From Draconibacterium orientale (GTDB lineage Bacteria; Bacteroidota; Bacteroidia; Bacteroidales; JAADGE01): a stretch of 33,436 bases of DNA. The position numbers and the translations under genes are program-made. Each line of letters starts with the position of its first letter. Within the stretch, counting starts at the first letter, position 1. Below are positions 1 through 9,874 of the stretch, one piece after another. Where the stretch lies: positions 8,370 through 41,805 of the forward strand of contig DYMH01000018.1 of the NCBI GenBank assembly GCA_020721645.1, read 5' to 3'. The notes beneath the pieces are model-generated. The model was not told the origin of the DNA. It made no database searches and saw only the letters and a program-made list of their open reading frames with translations.

Positions 1-1086
1 CCACGAATTTTTTACGATATAAAACTTTGCACCGGTTTGGTCCACGGCTTTGCCGATAATGTGCATTCCGTGGTCGTCGGTGGTTGTGAAATTATCGAAA
101 TTCTTTTGTCGCAATTCTTGTGTTATCTCTTTTTCTTTCATCGGTTTATCCGATTCGCCGATTTGTTTTATGCGTTCGCGTTGCGACATTTTGTCCCATT
201 TTGCTTGTTCCAAACCGGCAGTATTTTCGATAGAAATTTCGGGAATCACAGCCACGCCTCTGTCGTAAGAAAACCCGGGATCGCTCACATCGGCACCCCA
301 AGCAACGGTGTATCCGTTGTCGAGAGCGTTGTCGATAATTTCTTCCATTTCGTTAATCGGTACATTGTAAACGATGTCCCACAGCCAATTATCGGGAATT
401 TCGATGATAAATTTCGAATAAAACGGGTGGTGCGTAAATGAGCTGATTTCGATATAATCTTCGGCATTTAAGCCTGTATAGTCTTTTGCAAAACTTTTCG
501 GAGTATATTCTTTGCCTTTGTATGTGAATTTTTCGAGAGTTTTGCCTAAATACGAATCAACAACGGCATCGAATCCGCGTTTCCATGCAGTCGAAATTTC
601 TTTATTGTCGTCGCGAATGATTGATTTTACATAAGATTTCAATACATCATCAAATTCGCCGTGAACGTGCTTGTCGGTTCCATAATTTAGTCCTGTATAA
701 GTTTCTTCGGGAACCAATCCATAATTCATCATCACATACGTTAAGTCGTGAAATGCGCCGCCGCCGCTGAAATTCAAAGATCCGTGCAAACGAACGTATT
801 TTTCGGCTTTGTCTTTATAACATAAATTAACCGCATACATTTCCGATAAATCGACAGTTTCTTTGCCAATTCGCAGCATTTCGGATTCCAGAAACGATGC
901 TGCCGAAAAACTCCAACACGTTCCCGAACGATATTGATCTTTTACGGACGTAGCCGCCAGTCTTACTTTATCGGTAAATTGATATGCAGAAGACTTTTTG
1001 TTGTCGTTGCTTTTTTGTGCAAATGTATTTTGCGTAAAAATTGCAAGGATTGTGAATAACAAAATCAGAACAGAATTTTTTTTCAT
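1..1086 (-). CDS. C1-family aminopeptidase C / bleomycin-hydrolase-like peptidase, exported; partial (C-terminus beyond the left edge)
   Basis: Open minus frame from ATG at 1086 to the window edge (362 codons). N-terminal signal peptide MKKNSVLILLFTILAIFTQNTFAQ, catalytic Cys motif RSGTCWSFSAASFLES, catalytic His region DDHGMHIIGKAVDQTGAKFYIVKNSW at the edge. Missing from the ORF track because it is open-ended. Confidence 0.9.
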   Translation of the reverse strand, partial: MKKNSVLILLFTILAIFTQNTFAQKSNDNKKSSAYQFTDKVRLAATSVKDQYRSGTCWSFSAASFLESEMLRIGKETVDLSEMYAVNLCYKDKAEKYVRLHGSLNFSGGGAFHDLTYVMMNYGLVPEETYTGLNYGTDKHVHGEFDDVLKSYVKSIIRDDNKEISTAWKRGFDAVVDSYLGKTLEKFTYKGKEYTPKSFAKDYTGLNAEDYIEISSFTHHPFYSKFIIEIPDNWLWDIVYNVPINEMEEIIDNALDNGYTVAWGADVSDPGFSYDRGVAVIPEISIENTAGLEQAKWDKMSQRERIKQIGESDKPMKEKEITQELRQKNFDNFTTTDDHGMHIIGKAVDQTGAKFYIVKNSW

Positions 1087-1145
1087 ATAATTTGATATCA
1101 AAGTGAAAAATTAGAAATAATTGAATTTTACAGTATTATTTTAAT

Positions 1146-1173
1146 AATCTGTTTATTATTTTTTAAACAGATT
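1146..1173 (-). other. Hairpin in leader of aminopeptidase gene (possible terminator/attenuator)
   Basis: AATCTGTTTA (1146-1155) and TAAACAGATT (1164-1173) form a 10-bp stem with an 8-nt loop. Confidence 0.5.
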
Positions 1174-1222
1174 TCCCAAGTTCGGTACGCTCTTGCATTT
1201 GGGTGAGGAGATTATCGAACAT
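1163..1222 (-). other. Putative 19-aa leader sORF (MFDNLLTQMQERTELGKSV*)
   Basis: ATG at 1222, TAA at 1163-1165, located between a TATCTTTG box (1242-1249, minus) and the aminopeptidase gene; ends in a hairpin. Confidence 0.3.
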
Positions 1223-1241
1223 GCTTATCTTTATTTTTTTA

Positions 1242-1249
1242 CAAAGATA
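1242..1249 (-). promoter_or_regulatory. Candidate Bacteroidetes -7 box TATCTTTG
   Basis: Minus-strand TATCTTTG matches TAnnTTTG, about 155 nt upstream of the ATG at 1086. Confidence 0.4.
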
Positions 1250-1303
1250 AACGAAAGAACGAAAAAATTCCGGATTTAAAAAGAAAAATCTGTAGAAATA
1301 GAC

Positions 1304-2752
1304 TTAATTTTGATTTTTTGAACGTTCCAAAGCCGTTTCAACCGGAATCCGTTTTCCGTTTTCAAAGGCAACGATAAAAGCATCGGTAAAACCCTTTTTG
1401 CGGGCTTCTTGTTTTATTTGCAAACAGTTTTCGTATTGAATTTCGTTACCAACGGTTAGTTTTAACATTCCATTATCGGTATAGATTTCTGCATCCGGGA
1501 AAACTTTTAAATATTTTTCTTTATTTCGGCGATTTTCTATTGTTCCGATTTGAACTTTGAACCGAACAGAGTTTGCATGTTTTGTGTTAATAGTTTTTGT
1601 TTTATTAGAAACAACTTTGTTTTTCTCAGAATCCGTTTCTTTTTTTACTGTTGCCGACATCAAAATGCTTTCGTTGTGCCATTTGTTGTAACCGAGTAAA
1701 AAAGGAAGATTTTGCCCCAACGAATCGCAATCTTTTTTTAAATCGGGCTGAAATCGTTCCGAAAATTGCTTGATTGTGCGGCTGTATTTTCCGTACAATT
1801 TTACGTCAAAATTGGTTTTTAGTTCGGAATATTTTACACCCGAATCATCTTGTAAAATCACTTCCGAATGTTTTAAAATATAATTTTTCAAAATTGAAAA
1901 TTCAGGATATTGCAAAAGATAAGATGCAGATTTTAAATATGTTGAAATATTATTTTGTTGATTTAAAAATGATATAAATTCAGGGTGAAGATTTAATTGA
2001 AAGTCCGACACATCGACTTTAAAATAATATAAAGTTTTTAATTGCTTGTCGCCGGGTTTAAAAAATTGAATTTCAACACCTTTCGTTTGTTTTGATTGGT
2101 CGGAAAATCCGTAATCGGTCGAAATATTTCCGTTGAAATCAACGACAACGAATCGCGAACTGCTTATTGTGTGTGAAGTTTGTGCTAAATAGCTGTAAAG
2201 CAGATGAATTGTTCCGTCGAGATTTTCGTTTGTGAAAAATTCATTCATTTGTCGTGTAACAAAATATCCGTTGTTATTTGCGTATTGCAGAGAATTTCTT
2301 AGGTTTTCCAAATATCCGAATAACAATGTATCCGAAAAATTTTTAAAATCAGGTAATTTACCTATTTTTTCGAGTCCGAACAAAATGTATTTTTCTTTAT
2401 CGGGAAAAAAAACATCGGCGTACAAAAAATCCGGACCCGAAAACGGATAAAACAAGCAATGCAACTCACTGTCTTTCAAATCATTTTTATCGGAAAGCCA
2501 TGTTTTAATTTTTTTCAAGCCGGGTTTGGCAATATTCAAGCCGGCTTTCATTATTTTTTTGTGTTCAAGGTATTTCGGTAATTTCTGTCGTTCGGCAAAT
2601 AATCTTGTTTCCGAGCCTAATAAAAATTTTGCCGTTTCATTTGCTAATGTATCAACAGGAAATTGTTTTTCCTGAAGGCTTGCCGTGCATGACTCTGTCA
2701 GTAAACCAAAGATAATTGTTGTTGTACATATCAGTTGTATAATAAATTTCAT
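1304..2752 (-). CDS. Exported protein with C-terminal SPOR-like domain
   Basis: 482 aa; hydrophobic N-terminus; C-terminal VRFKVQIGTIENRRNKEKYLKVF...KKGFTDAFIVAFENGKRIPVETAL resembles Bacteroidetes SPOR domains. Confidence 0.7.
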   Translation of the reverse strand: MKFIIQLICTTTIIFGLLTESCTASLQEKQFPVDTLANETAKFLLGSETRLFAERQKLPKYLEHKKIMKAGLNIAKPGLKKIKTWLSDKNDLKDSELHCLFYPFSGPDFLYADVFFPDKEKYILFGLEKIGKLPDFKNFSDTLLFGYLENLRNSLQYANNNGYFVTRQMNEFFTNENLDGTIHLLYSYLAQTSHTISSSRFVVVDFNGNISTDYGFSDQSKQTKGVEIQFFKPGDKQLKTLYYFKVDVSDFQLNLHPEFISFLNQQNNISTYLKSASYLLQYPEFSILKNYILKHSEVILQDDSGVKYSELKTNFDVKLYGKYSRTIKQFSERFQPDLKKDCDSLGQNLPFLLGYNKWHNESILMSATVKKETDSEKNKVVSNKTKTINTKHANSVRFKVQIGTIENRRNKEKYLKVFPDAEIYTDNGMLKLTVGNEIQYENCLQIKQEARKKGFTDAFIVAFENGKRIPVETALERSKNQN

Positions 2753-2803
2753 AGATTGCGATATGTTTAGTAATCGGGAAATGTTTTTCTATTTTTGAGT
2801 GTT

Positions 2804-4717
2804 TTAATTTTGCTCAAAATATTTGGCGATAATATCGAGCAAATGTCTTTGTTTTATAGGCTTTTCGAGATATTCATTGCAGCCGCATTCAAATCCTTTT
2901 TTCTTTTCGGAAGGCATGGCGTAAGCTGTTTGAATAATAATCGGAACTTCATTGTTGAATGCTCTGATTTTTTCGGTCGCTTCGTAACCATCCATTTGAG
3001 GCATTTTAATGTCCATTAATATTAAATCAATTTTTGGATTGGTTTGTGTTTCGCTGAGTGCCTCTTTCCCGTTTGGTTTCCAAATAATTTTGGTTTTTGT
3101 TTCGCGTAATACTTCTTGAAGATAGAGATAATTCATTTCTTCATCTTCTGCGATAAGTATTGTTTTATCAGCCCAAAAATACATTTTTTGTATTACTTTG
3201 CTTTTATTTTGATTGTTTTGCAATTGCGATATTTCTTTGTTTTCGGTGATGTAAGGAATTGTAAAATAAAATACGGAACCAATATTTTCTTGGGAGTGTA
3301 GAGAAATTGTTCCTCCGAGCATTTCAGTTAAACTTTTTGAGATTGACAAACCGAGACCTGTTCCGCCATAGAGTTTAGTTTTGCTTGCCGGAATTTTCGA
3401 GAATCGGTCGAAAACGTATTCCATTTTTGCTTTATTGATTCCCAAACCTGTATCTTTAACATAAAATTTAAGATATTTTTGGGTATTTTCTTCTATAAAA
3501 TTATAACCAAATTCCACCGAACCTTCTTCGGTAAATTTCACGGCATTTCCCAGCAAATTTGTTAATATTTGATTTAAGCGATTGCCATCGGTCATGATAT
3601 TAAACATTGGGTCGGGATTGGCTTTTTTCAATATTAATTCGATATGTGTTTTTCCCTGTCGTGCTTTGTGTGTTTCAAAAGAAATTTGCAGTTCATCGAG
3701 TATTTGATTGATAAAACATGTTGAATTTCTAATCTGTACTCTTCCGGCTTCAAGTTTTGCCACTTCAATAATGTCTTCTATGAGTTTGAGTAGAATTTCA
3801 GCATTCAAATTTACCTGTTCAATATAAATTTGTTTCTTTTCATCGTTCAAACCGGGAGATGCTAAAAGTTGGGAAAAACCAACAATGGCGTTCATCGGAG
3901 TGCGAATTTCGTGCGACATGTTCGAGAGAAACGATGTTTTCAATTTATCGGATTCTTCAACTTTTTTCATTGCCGATTTCAACTTCTTTTCTCGTTGTTT
4001 CCGTTCGCTGATATCTGTTATTACACCTAATACTCCGTAAATTTCATTGTTGTAGTCGTGTAAAGGTGATTTTTGTATCATGATACTCGAAACCGAATCC
4101 CCGGCATAGCTCACCATGCCTTCGTAGCTGCGTTTTTTGCCCGATTCGGTTACCAAACGGTCCACTTCTTCGTAGATTTGTGCTTTTCTTTTGGGCGAGA
4201 AATGTTCCGAAGTTTTACCGAAAATTTCATCGCGCGAAAATCCTAAATATTTGCAAAAGGCATCGTTACATGCTTTAAAAACACTGTTTTTATCTTTGAT
4301 AAATATCGGAACCGAAACCTGATTAAGTAAACCGTTTTCGGTAGAGGTTTCGTAAACAATTTGCTCTTCAAATGACTTGAAAATGCCAAATCCTTTTAAA
4401 AACAAGATTAATTCGTGTTCATCGGCATCGCTGCGAACAAAAAGTGTAAAACCCTGTGCAATTGCAGTTTTTTTTGTCTGAGAATCGGTTGAAGAATCGA
4501 TGATACCGATTTTTTTTGCGATGCAATTCGGATTGAATGTCAGATGTAAATTTTCGGTTAAATCTACAAATAGTGCCCTTTTCGAATTGCAATGTTTTTC
4601 AAGATGTAAAATGTCTGAAACCGCAGATATTTTGTGTCCCGATTTTTCGAAAATTTTCAGTATCGGATGATTTCTATTTTGTGTTAATATCAACATTGAA
4701 ATTATATTTTGGTGCAA
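2804..4717 (-). CDS. PAS-containing hybrid sensor histidine kinase / response regulator
   Basis: 637 aa; PAS segment (VPIFIKDKNSVFKACNDAFCKYLGFSRDE), HisKA H-box SFLSNMSHEIRTPMNAIVGFSQLL, HATPase motifs GNAVKFTEEG / DTGLGI / GGTGLGLSISK, C-terminal receiver ILIAEDEEMNYLYLQ...LILMDIKMPQMDG...EKPI. Confidence 0.95.
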   Translation of the reverse strand: MHQNIISMLILTQNRNHPILKIFEKSGHKISAVSDILHLEKHCNSKRALFVDLTENLHLTFNPNCIAKKIGIIDSSTDSQTKKTAIAQGFTLFVRSDADEHELILFLKGFGIFKSFEEQIVYETSTENGLLNQVSVPIFIKDKNSVFKACNDAFCKYLGFSRDEIFGKTSEHFSPKRKAQIYEEVDRLVTESGKKRSYEGMVSYAGDSVSSIMIQKSPLHDYNNEIYGVLGVITDISERKQREKKLKSAMKKVEESDKLKTSFLSNMSHEIRTPMNAIVGFSQLLASPGLNDEKKQIYIEQVNLNAEILLKLIEDIIEVAKLEAGRVQIRNSTCFINQILDELQISFETHKARQGKTHIELILKKANPDPMFNIMTDGNRLNQILTNLLGNAVKFTEEGSVEFGYNFIEENTQKYLKFYVKDTGLGINKAKMEYVFDRFSKIPASKTKLYGGTGLGLSISKSLTEMLGGTISLHSQENIGSVFYFTIPYITENKEISQLQNNQNKSKVIQKMYFWADKTILIAEDEEMNYLYLQEVLRETKTKIIWKPNGKEALSETQTNPKIDLILMDIKMPQMDGYEATEKIRAFNNEVPIIIQTAYAMPSEKKKGFECGCNEYLEKPIKQRHLLDIIAKYFEQN

Positions 4718-4886
4718 TAATAAAAATAATGATGAATCGAAAATTACATTTATTTTTTTGAATATAAATGGTATTTTGATGAAACGATGATTTTCTGTTA
4801 TAAGTGAAAAAATTGTAAGTTGTAAAAGTTAATCTATTGATAAGCAATAAAGTATTTTTTTTTTACGAATCTTATTATTTTTTTCC

Positions 4887-5438
4887 TTAGCCCGATTTTT
4901 CGGTTTTTAAAACGCGTCGAATACCGCGAAAACGTTCAAAAAAATATTTCGATTTTTTGTAATCATCAATAATAATGCCTTTCCGAGTTGTGGCGTGTAT
5001 AAATTGAAACGAATTTTCATCTTTCCCAATCACAATTCCAACATGACCTGTCAATGTTTTATTACTCAGTGTGCGGCTGAATAATACAATATCTCCGGGC
5101 AAACAGCTGTCTGCAGAAATTTCAATACCGATTTTATCAAAATCTTTCGATGAACGCGGCAAGCTGATATTATATTTCCGAAAAACAAAATTCACAAATC
5201 CCGAACAGTCGAAACCTGTCTTGGGCGAATTGCCGGCATATTTATATGGTGTGCCCAAAAAAACTTGTGCATAAAATGATATAGAATCGCTGTTTTCGAG
5301 TTTGATTTTCGAAGCAATTTTTACACTGTCAGCCTTTATTTTCAAACTATCAACACCCGTATTTTGTTCTTGTGAAAAGCACGGTTGAAAAATATATAAA
5401 AGCAAAAAACTCAAAATGAATTTATGAAATCGTGTCAT
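4887..5438 (-). CDS. NlpC/P60 (C40) family cell-wall peptidase, exported
   Basis: 183 aa; signal peptide; FLGTPYKYAGNSPKTGFDCSGFVNFVF catalytic Cys; GHVGIVIG and FIHATTRKGI. Confidence 0.9.
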   Translation of the reverse strand: MTRFHKFILSFLLLYIFQPCFSQEQNTGVDSLKIKADSVKIASKIKLENSDSISFYAQVFLGTPYKYAGNSPKTGFDCSGFVNFVFRKYNISLPRSSKDFDKIGIEISADSCLPGDIVLFSRTLSNKTLTGHVGIVIGKDENSFQFIHATTRKGIIIDDYKKSKYFFERFRGIRRVLKTEKSG

Positions 5439-5483
5439 AAAATAGGGTTTAAATTTATGATTAAATAGCTAATATTCAAGATT

Positions 5484-6731
5484 TTACTCGAATCGTAAGG
5501 CTTCAATCGGGTCCGATTTTGAGGCTTTTATCGCAGGCAGTAAGCCTGATAATATTCCAACGATAAAACAAATTAAAACACCGAACAAAATCCATAACCA
5601 AGGAATGAAAAAATGATTTCCAACCGCAGCCGAAACCATATTCCCAACCAAAATGCCCAAAATAATGCCAAGGATTCCTCCCAATTGACCAATCAGAACG
5701 GACTCAAACAGAAACTGCTGTCGTATAATTTTTGAAGTTGCTCCAATTGCCTTTCGTGTGCCGATTTCGCGAATACGCTCCGAAACAGATACCAACATAA
5801 TATTCATTAAACCCACGGCGGCTCCGAATAATGTGATAATTCCTATAATTGTTGCGGCAAGGGTTACATATTGAATATTTTCGATGAGCATATTTGCCAG
5901 ATTGTCACTTTTACTGATATCAAAATCCGACTCATCGGCATATCCCAGTTTGCGAACGATTCTGAACGTGTTTTCGGCTTCGCCCACTGCAAAATCCGTT
6001 GAACTTCCCGGCGAGGGCATCACACTGATAGTGTATGAAGCATCGTTGCCCGTGTAGTTTTGCCGGGCGTTTGTTAATGGGATTATTACGACTTTGTCGT
6101 CCGAAAAGCCCATGCTCGACCCCTTACTCTTCAAAACACCGATAATCTTATAATGAGATGCTCCTACTGAGAAAATTTTCCCTTCGGCTTTCTGTTTTTT
6201 AAACAAAGTTTCGGCTAATTCGCTTCCTATTATCGTTACATTTTTACCGGTCTGAACCTCCTGCTCCGAAAAATTTCGCCCCAATTCAACATCATAACCC
6301 GAAGTGTTCAGATAATTTTCATCGCCGCCCACAACCGGAATGTTAGGATTGGTTTTTACTTTCTGATATTTAACCGTTGCATTGCCGCTTGCTCGTATGG
6401 ATATCGAAACAAGTGACGGAAATTGATATTTGTCCTGAAATTCTTTGGCTTGGCGATACGTAATTGCAGTATAATTTTTTCGTCGCTCGCGTCGCTTTCC
6501 GATATGTACTTTCATTTCTTGGTTGCGAATGGTAAAGGAATTTGCCCCCATTCGGGTAAATTCGCTGTTGATAGTGTTTTTTATGGCATCGACCGAGGTT
6601 AAAATACCTATCAGAGCCATGATGCCTACGGCAATTATCATTACGGTCAATATTGTTCGCAGCAAGTTGGAACGAATAGAGTTTAAGGCAATTCGAAGAT
6701 TTTCTTTGACTAAATTCGGGTTGAAATTCAT
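5484..6731 (-). CDS. ABC transporter permease, MacB/FtsX family
   Basis: 415 aa; N-terminal ALNSIRSNLLRTILTVMIIAVGIMALIGI; SVSERIREIGTRKAIGATSKIIRQQFLFESVLIGQLGGILGI; C-terminal GLLPAIKASKSDPIEALRFE. Confidence 0.93.
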   Translation of the reverse strand: MNFNPNLVKENLRIALNSIRSNLLRTILTVMIIAVGIMALIGILTSVDAIKNTINSEFTRMGANSFTIRNQEMKVHIGKRRERRKNYTAITYRQAKEFQDKYQFPSLVSISIRASGNATVKYQKVKTNPNIPVVGGDENYLNTSGYDVELGRNFSEQEVQTGKNVTIIGSELAETLFKKQKAEGKIFSVGASHYKIIGVLKSKGSSMGFSDDKVVIIPLTNARQNYTGNDASYTISVMPSPGSSTDFAVGEAENTFRIVRKLGYADESDFDISKSDNLANMLIENIQYVTLAATIIGIITLFGAAVGLMNIMLVSVSERIREIGTRKAIGATSKIIRQQFLFESVLIGQLGGILGIILGILVGNMVSAAVGNHFFIPWLWILFGVLICFIVGILSGLLPAIKASKSDPIEALRFE

Positions 6732-6798
6732 CGTAATATTTTGAATCCGAAAATTACTTGTTTTTATTCAGATTTTCAAATCATTTAACAAGTAAAAA

Positions 6799-6824
6799 AA
6801 AACGCAGTAACTTGACTGCGTTTT
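6799..6824 (-). terminator. Intrinsic terminator-like hairpin downstream of the Bax-inhibitor family gene
   Basis: AAAACGCAGT (6799-6808) / ACTGCGTTTT (6815-6824), 10-bp stem, 6-nt loop, T-run on the minus strand. Confidence 0.75.
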
Positions 6825-6891
6825 ATAAAATTATTTGAGAAATATTTTTTTTTCGGTTCGATTTTTTCAAACCAATTTCGAGACAGTAAAA

Positions 6892-7632
6892 TTATCTGTT
6901 ACTCAGCAATGATAAGAGTCTGAGTATTTCCAAATAAAGCCAAACCAATGTTACCATCAATCCAAAACCTGCAAACCATTCGGTGTATTTGGGCATTCCG
7001 TTTTTTGCTCCGTTTTCGATAAAATCGAAATCTAAAATCAAATTCAATGAAGCAACTCCCACAATAACAAGTTGAATACCAATGCCAAGTAAGCCAAAAT
7101 TAGCCAATGATACTCCGCCTCCGAAGAGACTGAAAACAAAATTTAAAATATAGAAGAAAAACACGCCGCCTGTGGCAATGATAATTCCGCGTTTGAATTT
7201 TGGCGTTGCTTTGATTAAGCCGCTTCTGTATGCCAGTAAAAGTACAAAGAGTATCGAAAATGTCAGTCCTACGGCTTGAAATACGATACCCGAGTACGCA
7301 GCTGCATATAGTGCCGAAATGCCTCCCACAAATAAACCTTCAAAAAACGCATAAGCCGGTGCTGTGTAGGGCGACCATTGTGGTTTAAAAATAGTTGCAA
7401 TTGCAATAATCAACCCGAATATTCCGCCGGCTGCTATAAATCCCATGCCCGAACCGCCTTTGGCTACGGAGCTCCACGAAACTGCTGCCGAAATTAATAA
7501 AATTCCGAACAGCAACAGCGTTTTGTTTACTGTTCCGTTGACTGTCATAACTCCTTCGGAAGTAGTGGTTTGAGCCATTTGGTCGAAACGATTTTGCGAA
7601 AAAACGGGATTCGATGATTTTGTGAATTTCAT
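6892..7632 (-). CDS. Bax inhibitor-1/YccA family membrane protein
   Basis: 246 aa, multi-TM; YTAPAYAFFEGLFVGGISALY, NLILDFDFIENGAKNGMPKYTEWFAGFGLMVTLVWLYLEILRLLSLL. Confidence 0.9.
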   Translation of the reverse strand: MKFTKSSNPVFSQNRFDQMAQTTTSEGVMTVNGTVNKTLLLFGILLISAAVSWSSVAKGGSGMGFIAAGGIFGLIIAIATIFKPQWSPYTAPAYAFFEGLFVGGISALYAAAYSGIVFQAVGLTFSILFVLLLAYRSGLIKATPKFKRGIIIATGGVFFFYILNFVFSLFGGGVSLANFGLLGIGIQLVIVGVASLNLILDFDFIENGAKNGMPKYTEWFAGFGLMVTLVWLYLEILRLLSLLSNR

Positions 7633-7667
7633 ATTTTTAATTTTTAAATTGTTTGCATATATTGAGC

Positions 7668-7675
7668 AAAACTAC
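7668..7675 (-). promoter_or_regulatory. Candidate -7 box TAGTTTTG for the Bax-inhibitor family gene
   Basis: CAAAACTA on plus equals TAGTTTTG on minus, about 36 nt upstream of the ATG at 7632. Confidence 0.35.
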
Positions 7676-7792
7676 TAAAAATTATACCAAATTACAAATT
7701 GTGTCATTTTGGCAGTTTTTGAAATAAATTGAAAAATTGAACGAGTTTAATGATATGTTGAAAAATATTTACCGGTTTTGCAGATAACTTTT

Positions 7793-7800
7793 TAACTTTG
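7793..7800 (+). promoter_or_regulatory. Candidate -7 box TAACTTTG for the LTA-synthase-like gene
   Basis: TAACTTTG matches TAnnTTTG, about 69 nt upstream of the GTG start at 7869. Confidence 0.4.
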
Positions 7801-7868
7801 CAAAACCAACAAAAATCAATTTTTTTTCTACCTCCGTATAAAAATAAATACTGTAAAATAAAAAGTTA

Positions 7869-9809
7869 GTGGATTCTGTTATAAAAAATCTAAAATTTTT
7901 TGCGATTCAAATAGTTGTTTTGTTAGCACTTTTTGAAGTAACGCGTCTTTTTTTTCTGCTCAATAATTTTACCCAATTTGAGGCGTTAAATTTTACGCAG
8001 ATATCCACCATTTTTCTTGCAGGTTTACGTTTTGATTTATCGGTAATCGGTTACATCGACGGTCTTTTAATACTTTTGTTTTTTCTTCCAGGAAATTTCA
8101 AATTTTCAAAAATATTTCGCATTACAATCGGATTTTTATTTTTATTTGTTAATTCAATTTTGATATTGGCAAATTTGGCAGATTCGGAATATTTCAAGTT
8201 TACCAAAAAAAGAGCGAGCATCTTTATTTTCGATTTATTAGGTTTTGGTTCTACAAAAGCCGATGCAAGTGACCAAATACTGCAATTTGCTGCCGAATTT
8301 TGGTACATTACATTAATTTGGTTGATATTTTCAATTATATTGTTTTTTACCATACGGCAACGCAAAAAAATAAGCAAAATTCTAAATTATAATGTCAAAT
8401 TGTTTTTTATTGAAACAGCAATATTCTTATTTATTGCAGCCTTTACCGTTTTGGCAGCCCGCGGCGGCATTCAACTGAAACCAATTTCAGTTCTCAAAGC
8501 CTCTGAATATGCCGGACCCGAAAATTCTGTGCTGGTACTCAACACACCTTTTACAATTATCAAATCTTTGGGAAAAACACGTTTTGAAGAAAAAAAATAT
8601 TTTTCCGACAAGGAATTAAGTCAAATTTATTCGCCACTGCACACATATAAATCGGACAAAGAATTTCGGAAAATGAACGTAGTGATTCTTATACTCGAAA
8701 GTTTTTCCGCCGAATATATCGGCACATTAAATCATACTAAAACCTACACACCTTTTTTAGATTCATTAATAACCCAAAGTTTGATTTTCAGCAATGCGTA
8801 TGCTTCCGGAACCCAATCCATAGAAGCCGTTCCCTCAATCATAGCTTCGATTCCCTCTCTTTCGGAAACACCGTTTATCACATCACCGTACAGCACCAAT
8901 CACTACCAAAGTTTGACCGAATTACTGCAAAACGAAGGTTGGTTTACATCATTTTTTCACGGCGGCAATCGCGGAACGATGGGGTTTGATACCTACGCAC
9001 TATCCACCCGAACCCACAGCATCTACGAACGCCCCGAATACGGAAACGATAATGATTACGATGGACGTTGGGGCATTTACGATGAAGAATTTTTGCAATT
9101 CGCAGCACAGAAATTTAACACATTTTCGCAACCATTTTTCAGTTATATTTTCACACTTTCTTCACATCACCCATACACTGTTCCGGAAAAATACAAAAAT
9201 CGCTTTGTTCAAGGCGAATTGCCGATAGAAAAATCTGTGCTTTATGCCGATTTTTCGCTCCGTCGATTTTTTGAGACAGCATCGAAAATGCCATGGTATC
9301 AAAATACATTATTTGTTCTCACTGCCGACCATACAGGACCTGCAAACGGCGAATATTACAAAAATCCGATAGGGCGATTTAAAATTCCGATTATCTTTTT
9401 TTCGCCCTCAGATACCTTACTAAAAGGCAGTATCGATTCTCTTACAACATCACAAATTGATATTTTCCCTTCAATTTTAGATTATCTTCAATATCCCAAA
9501 GAAATATTTACCTTTGGAAAAAGTGTTTTTCAAACCCAAAAAGTTAATTTTGCAATCAATAATCTCTCGGGAATGTATCAAATTATCGAAAATAATCACA
9601 TTCTGTTTTTTGACGGCAACCAAACAGTTGGCTATTTTAATATAAAATCTGACAGTCTGTTAAAAAATAATCTGAAAGATGTTGAAAGTCTGCAAAAAAA
9701 TAATTCCGAAAAACACATAAAAGCCTTTATTCAAACATACAATCATCGAATGATTTATGATGAAATGAACATCGATAAAACAAAAAAAATAAAACAGAAT
9801 GAAAACTAA
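7869..9809 (+). CDS. LTA-synthase-like, sulfatase/alkaline-phosphatase-fold membrane enzyme (probable phosphoglycerol or phosphoethanolamine transferase type)
   Basis: 646 aa, GTG start; N-terminal TM helices; MNVVILILESFSAEYIGTLNHTKTYTPFLDSL (Thr nucleophile context), FFHGGNRGTMGFD, TLSSHHPY, FVLTADHTGP, GRFKIPIIFFSP. Confidence 0.9.
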   Translation: MDSVIKNLKFFAIQIVVLLALFEVTRLFFLLNNFTQFEALNFTQISTIFLAGLRFDLSVIGYIDGLLILLFFLPGNFKFSKIFRITIGFLFLFVNSILILANLADSEYFKFTKKRASIFIFDLLGFGSTKADASDQILQFAAEFWYITLIWLIFSIILFFTIRQRKKISKILNYNVKLFFIETAIFLFIAAFTVLAARGGIQLKPISVLKASEYAGPENSVLVLNTPFTIIKSLGKTRFEEKKYFSDKELSQIYSPLHTYKSDKEFRKMNVVILILESFSAEYIGTLNHTKTYTPFLDSLITQSLIFSNAYASGTQSIEAVPSIIASIPSLSETPFITSPYSTNHYQSLTELLQNEGWFTSFFHGGNRGTMGFDTYALSTRTHSIYERPEYGNDNDYDGRWGIYDEEFLQFAAQKFNTFSQPFFSYIFTLSSHHPYTVPEKYKNRFVQGELPIEKSVLYADFSLRRFFETASKMPWYQNTLFVLTADHTGPANGEYYKNPIGRFKIPIIFFSPSDTLLKGSIDSLTTSQIDIFPSILDYLQYPKEIFTFGKSVFQTQKVNFAINNLSGMYQIIENNHILFFDGNQTVGYFNIKSDSLLKNNLKDVESLQKNNSEKHIKAFIQTYNHRMIYDEMNIDKTKKIKQNEN

Positions 9810-9874
9810 TTCGGGCATTAAATTTGATTAAAGATATAATACAAATACGTTTTAAGCATAATTGCACGTTAAAA

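Noticed and set aside
37-467. Track ORFs 37..441 (+), 50..268 (+) and 285..467 (-)
   Set aside because: They overlap the well-supported minus-strand aminopeptidase frame, which the track omits because it is open at the window edge; no recognisable motifs.
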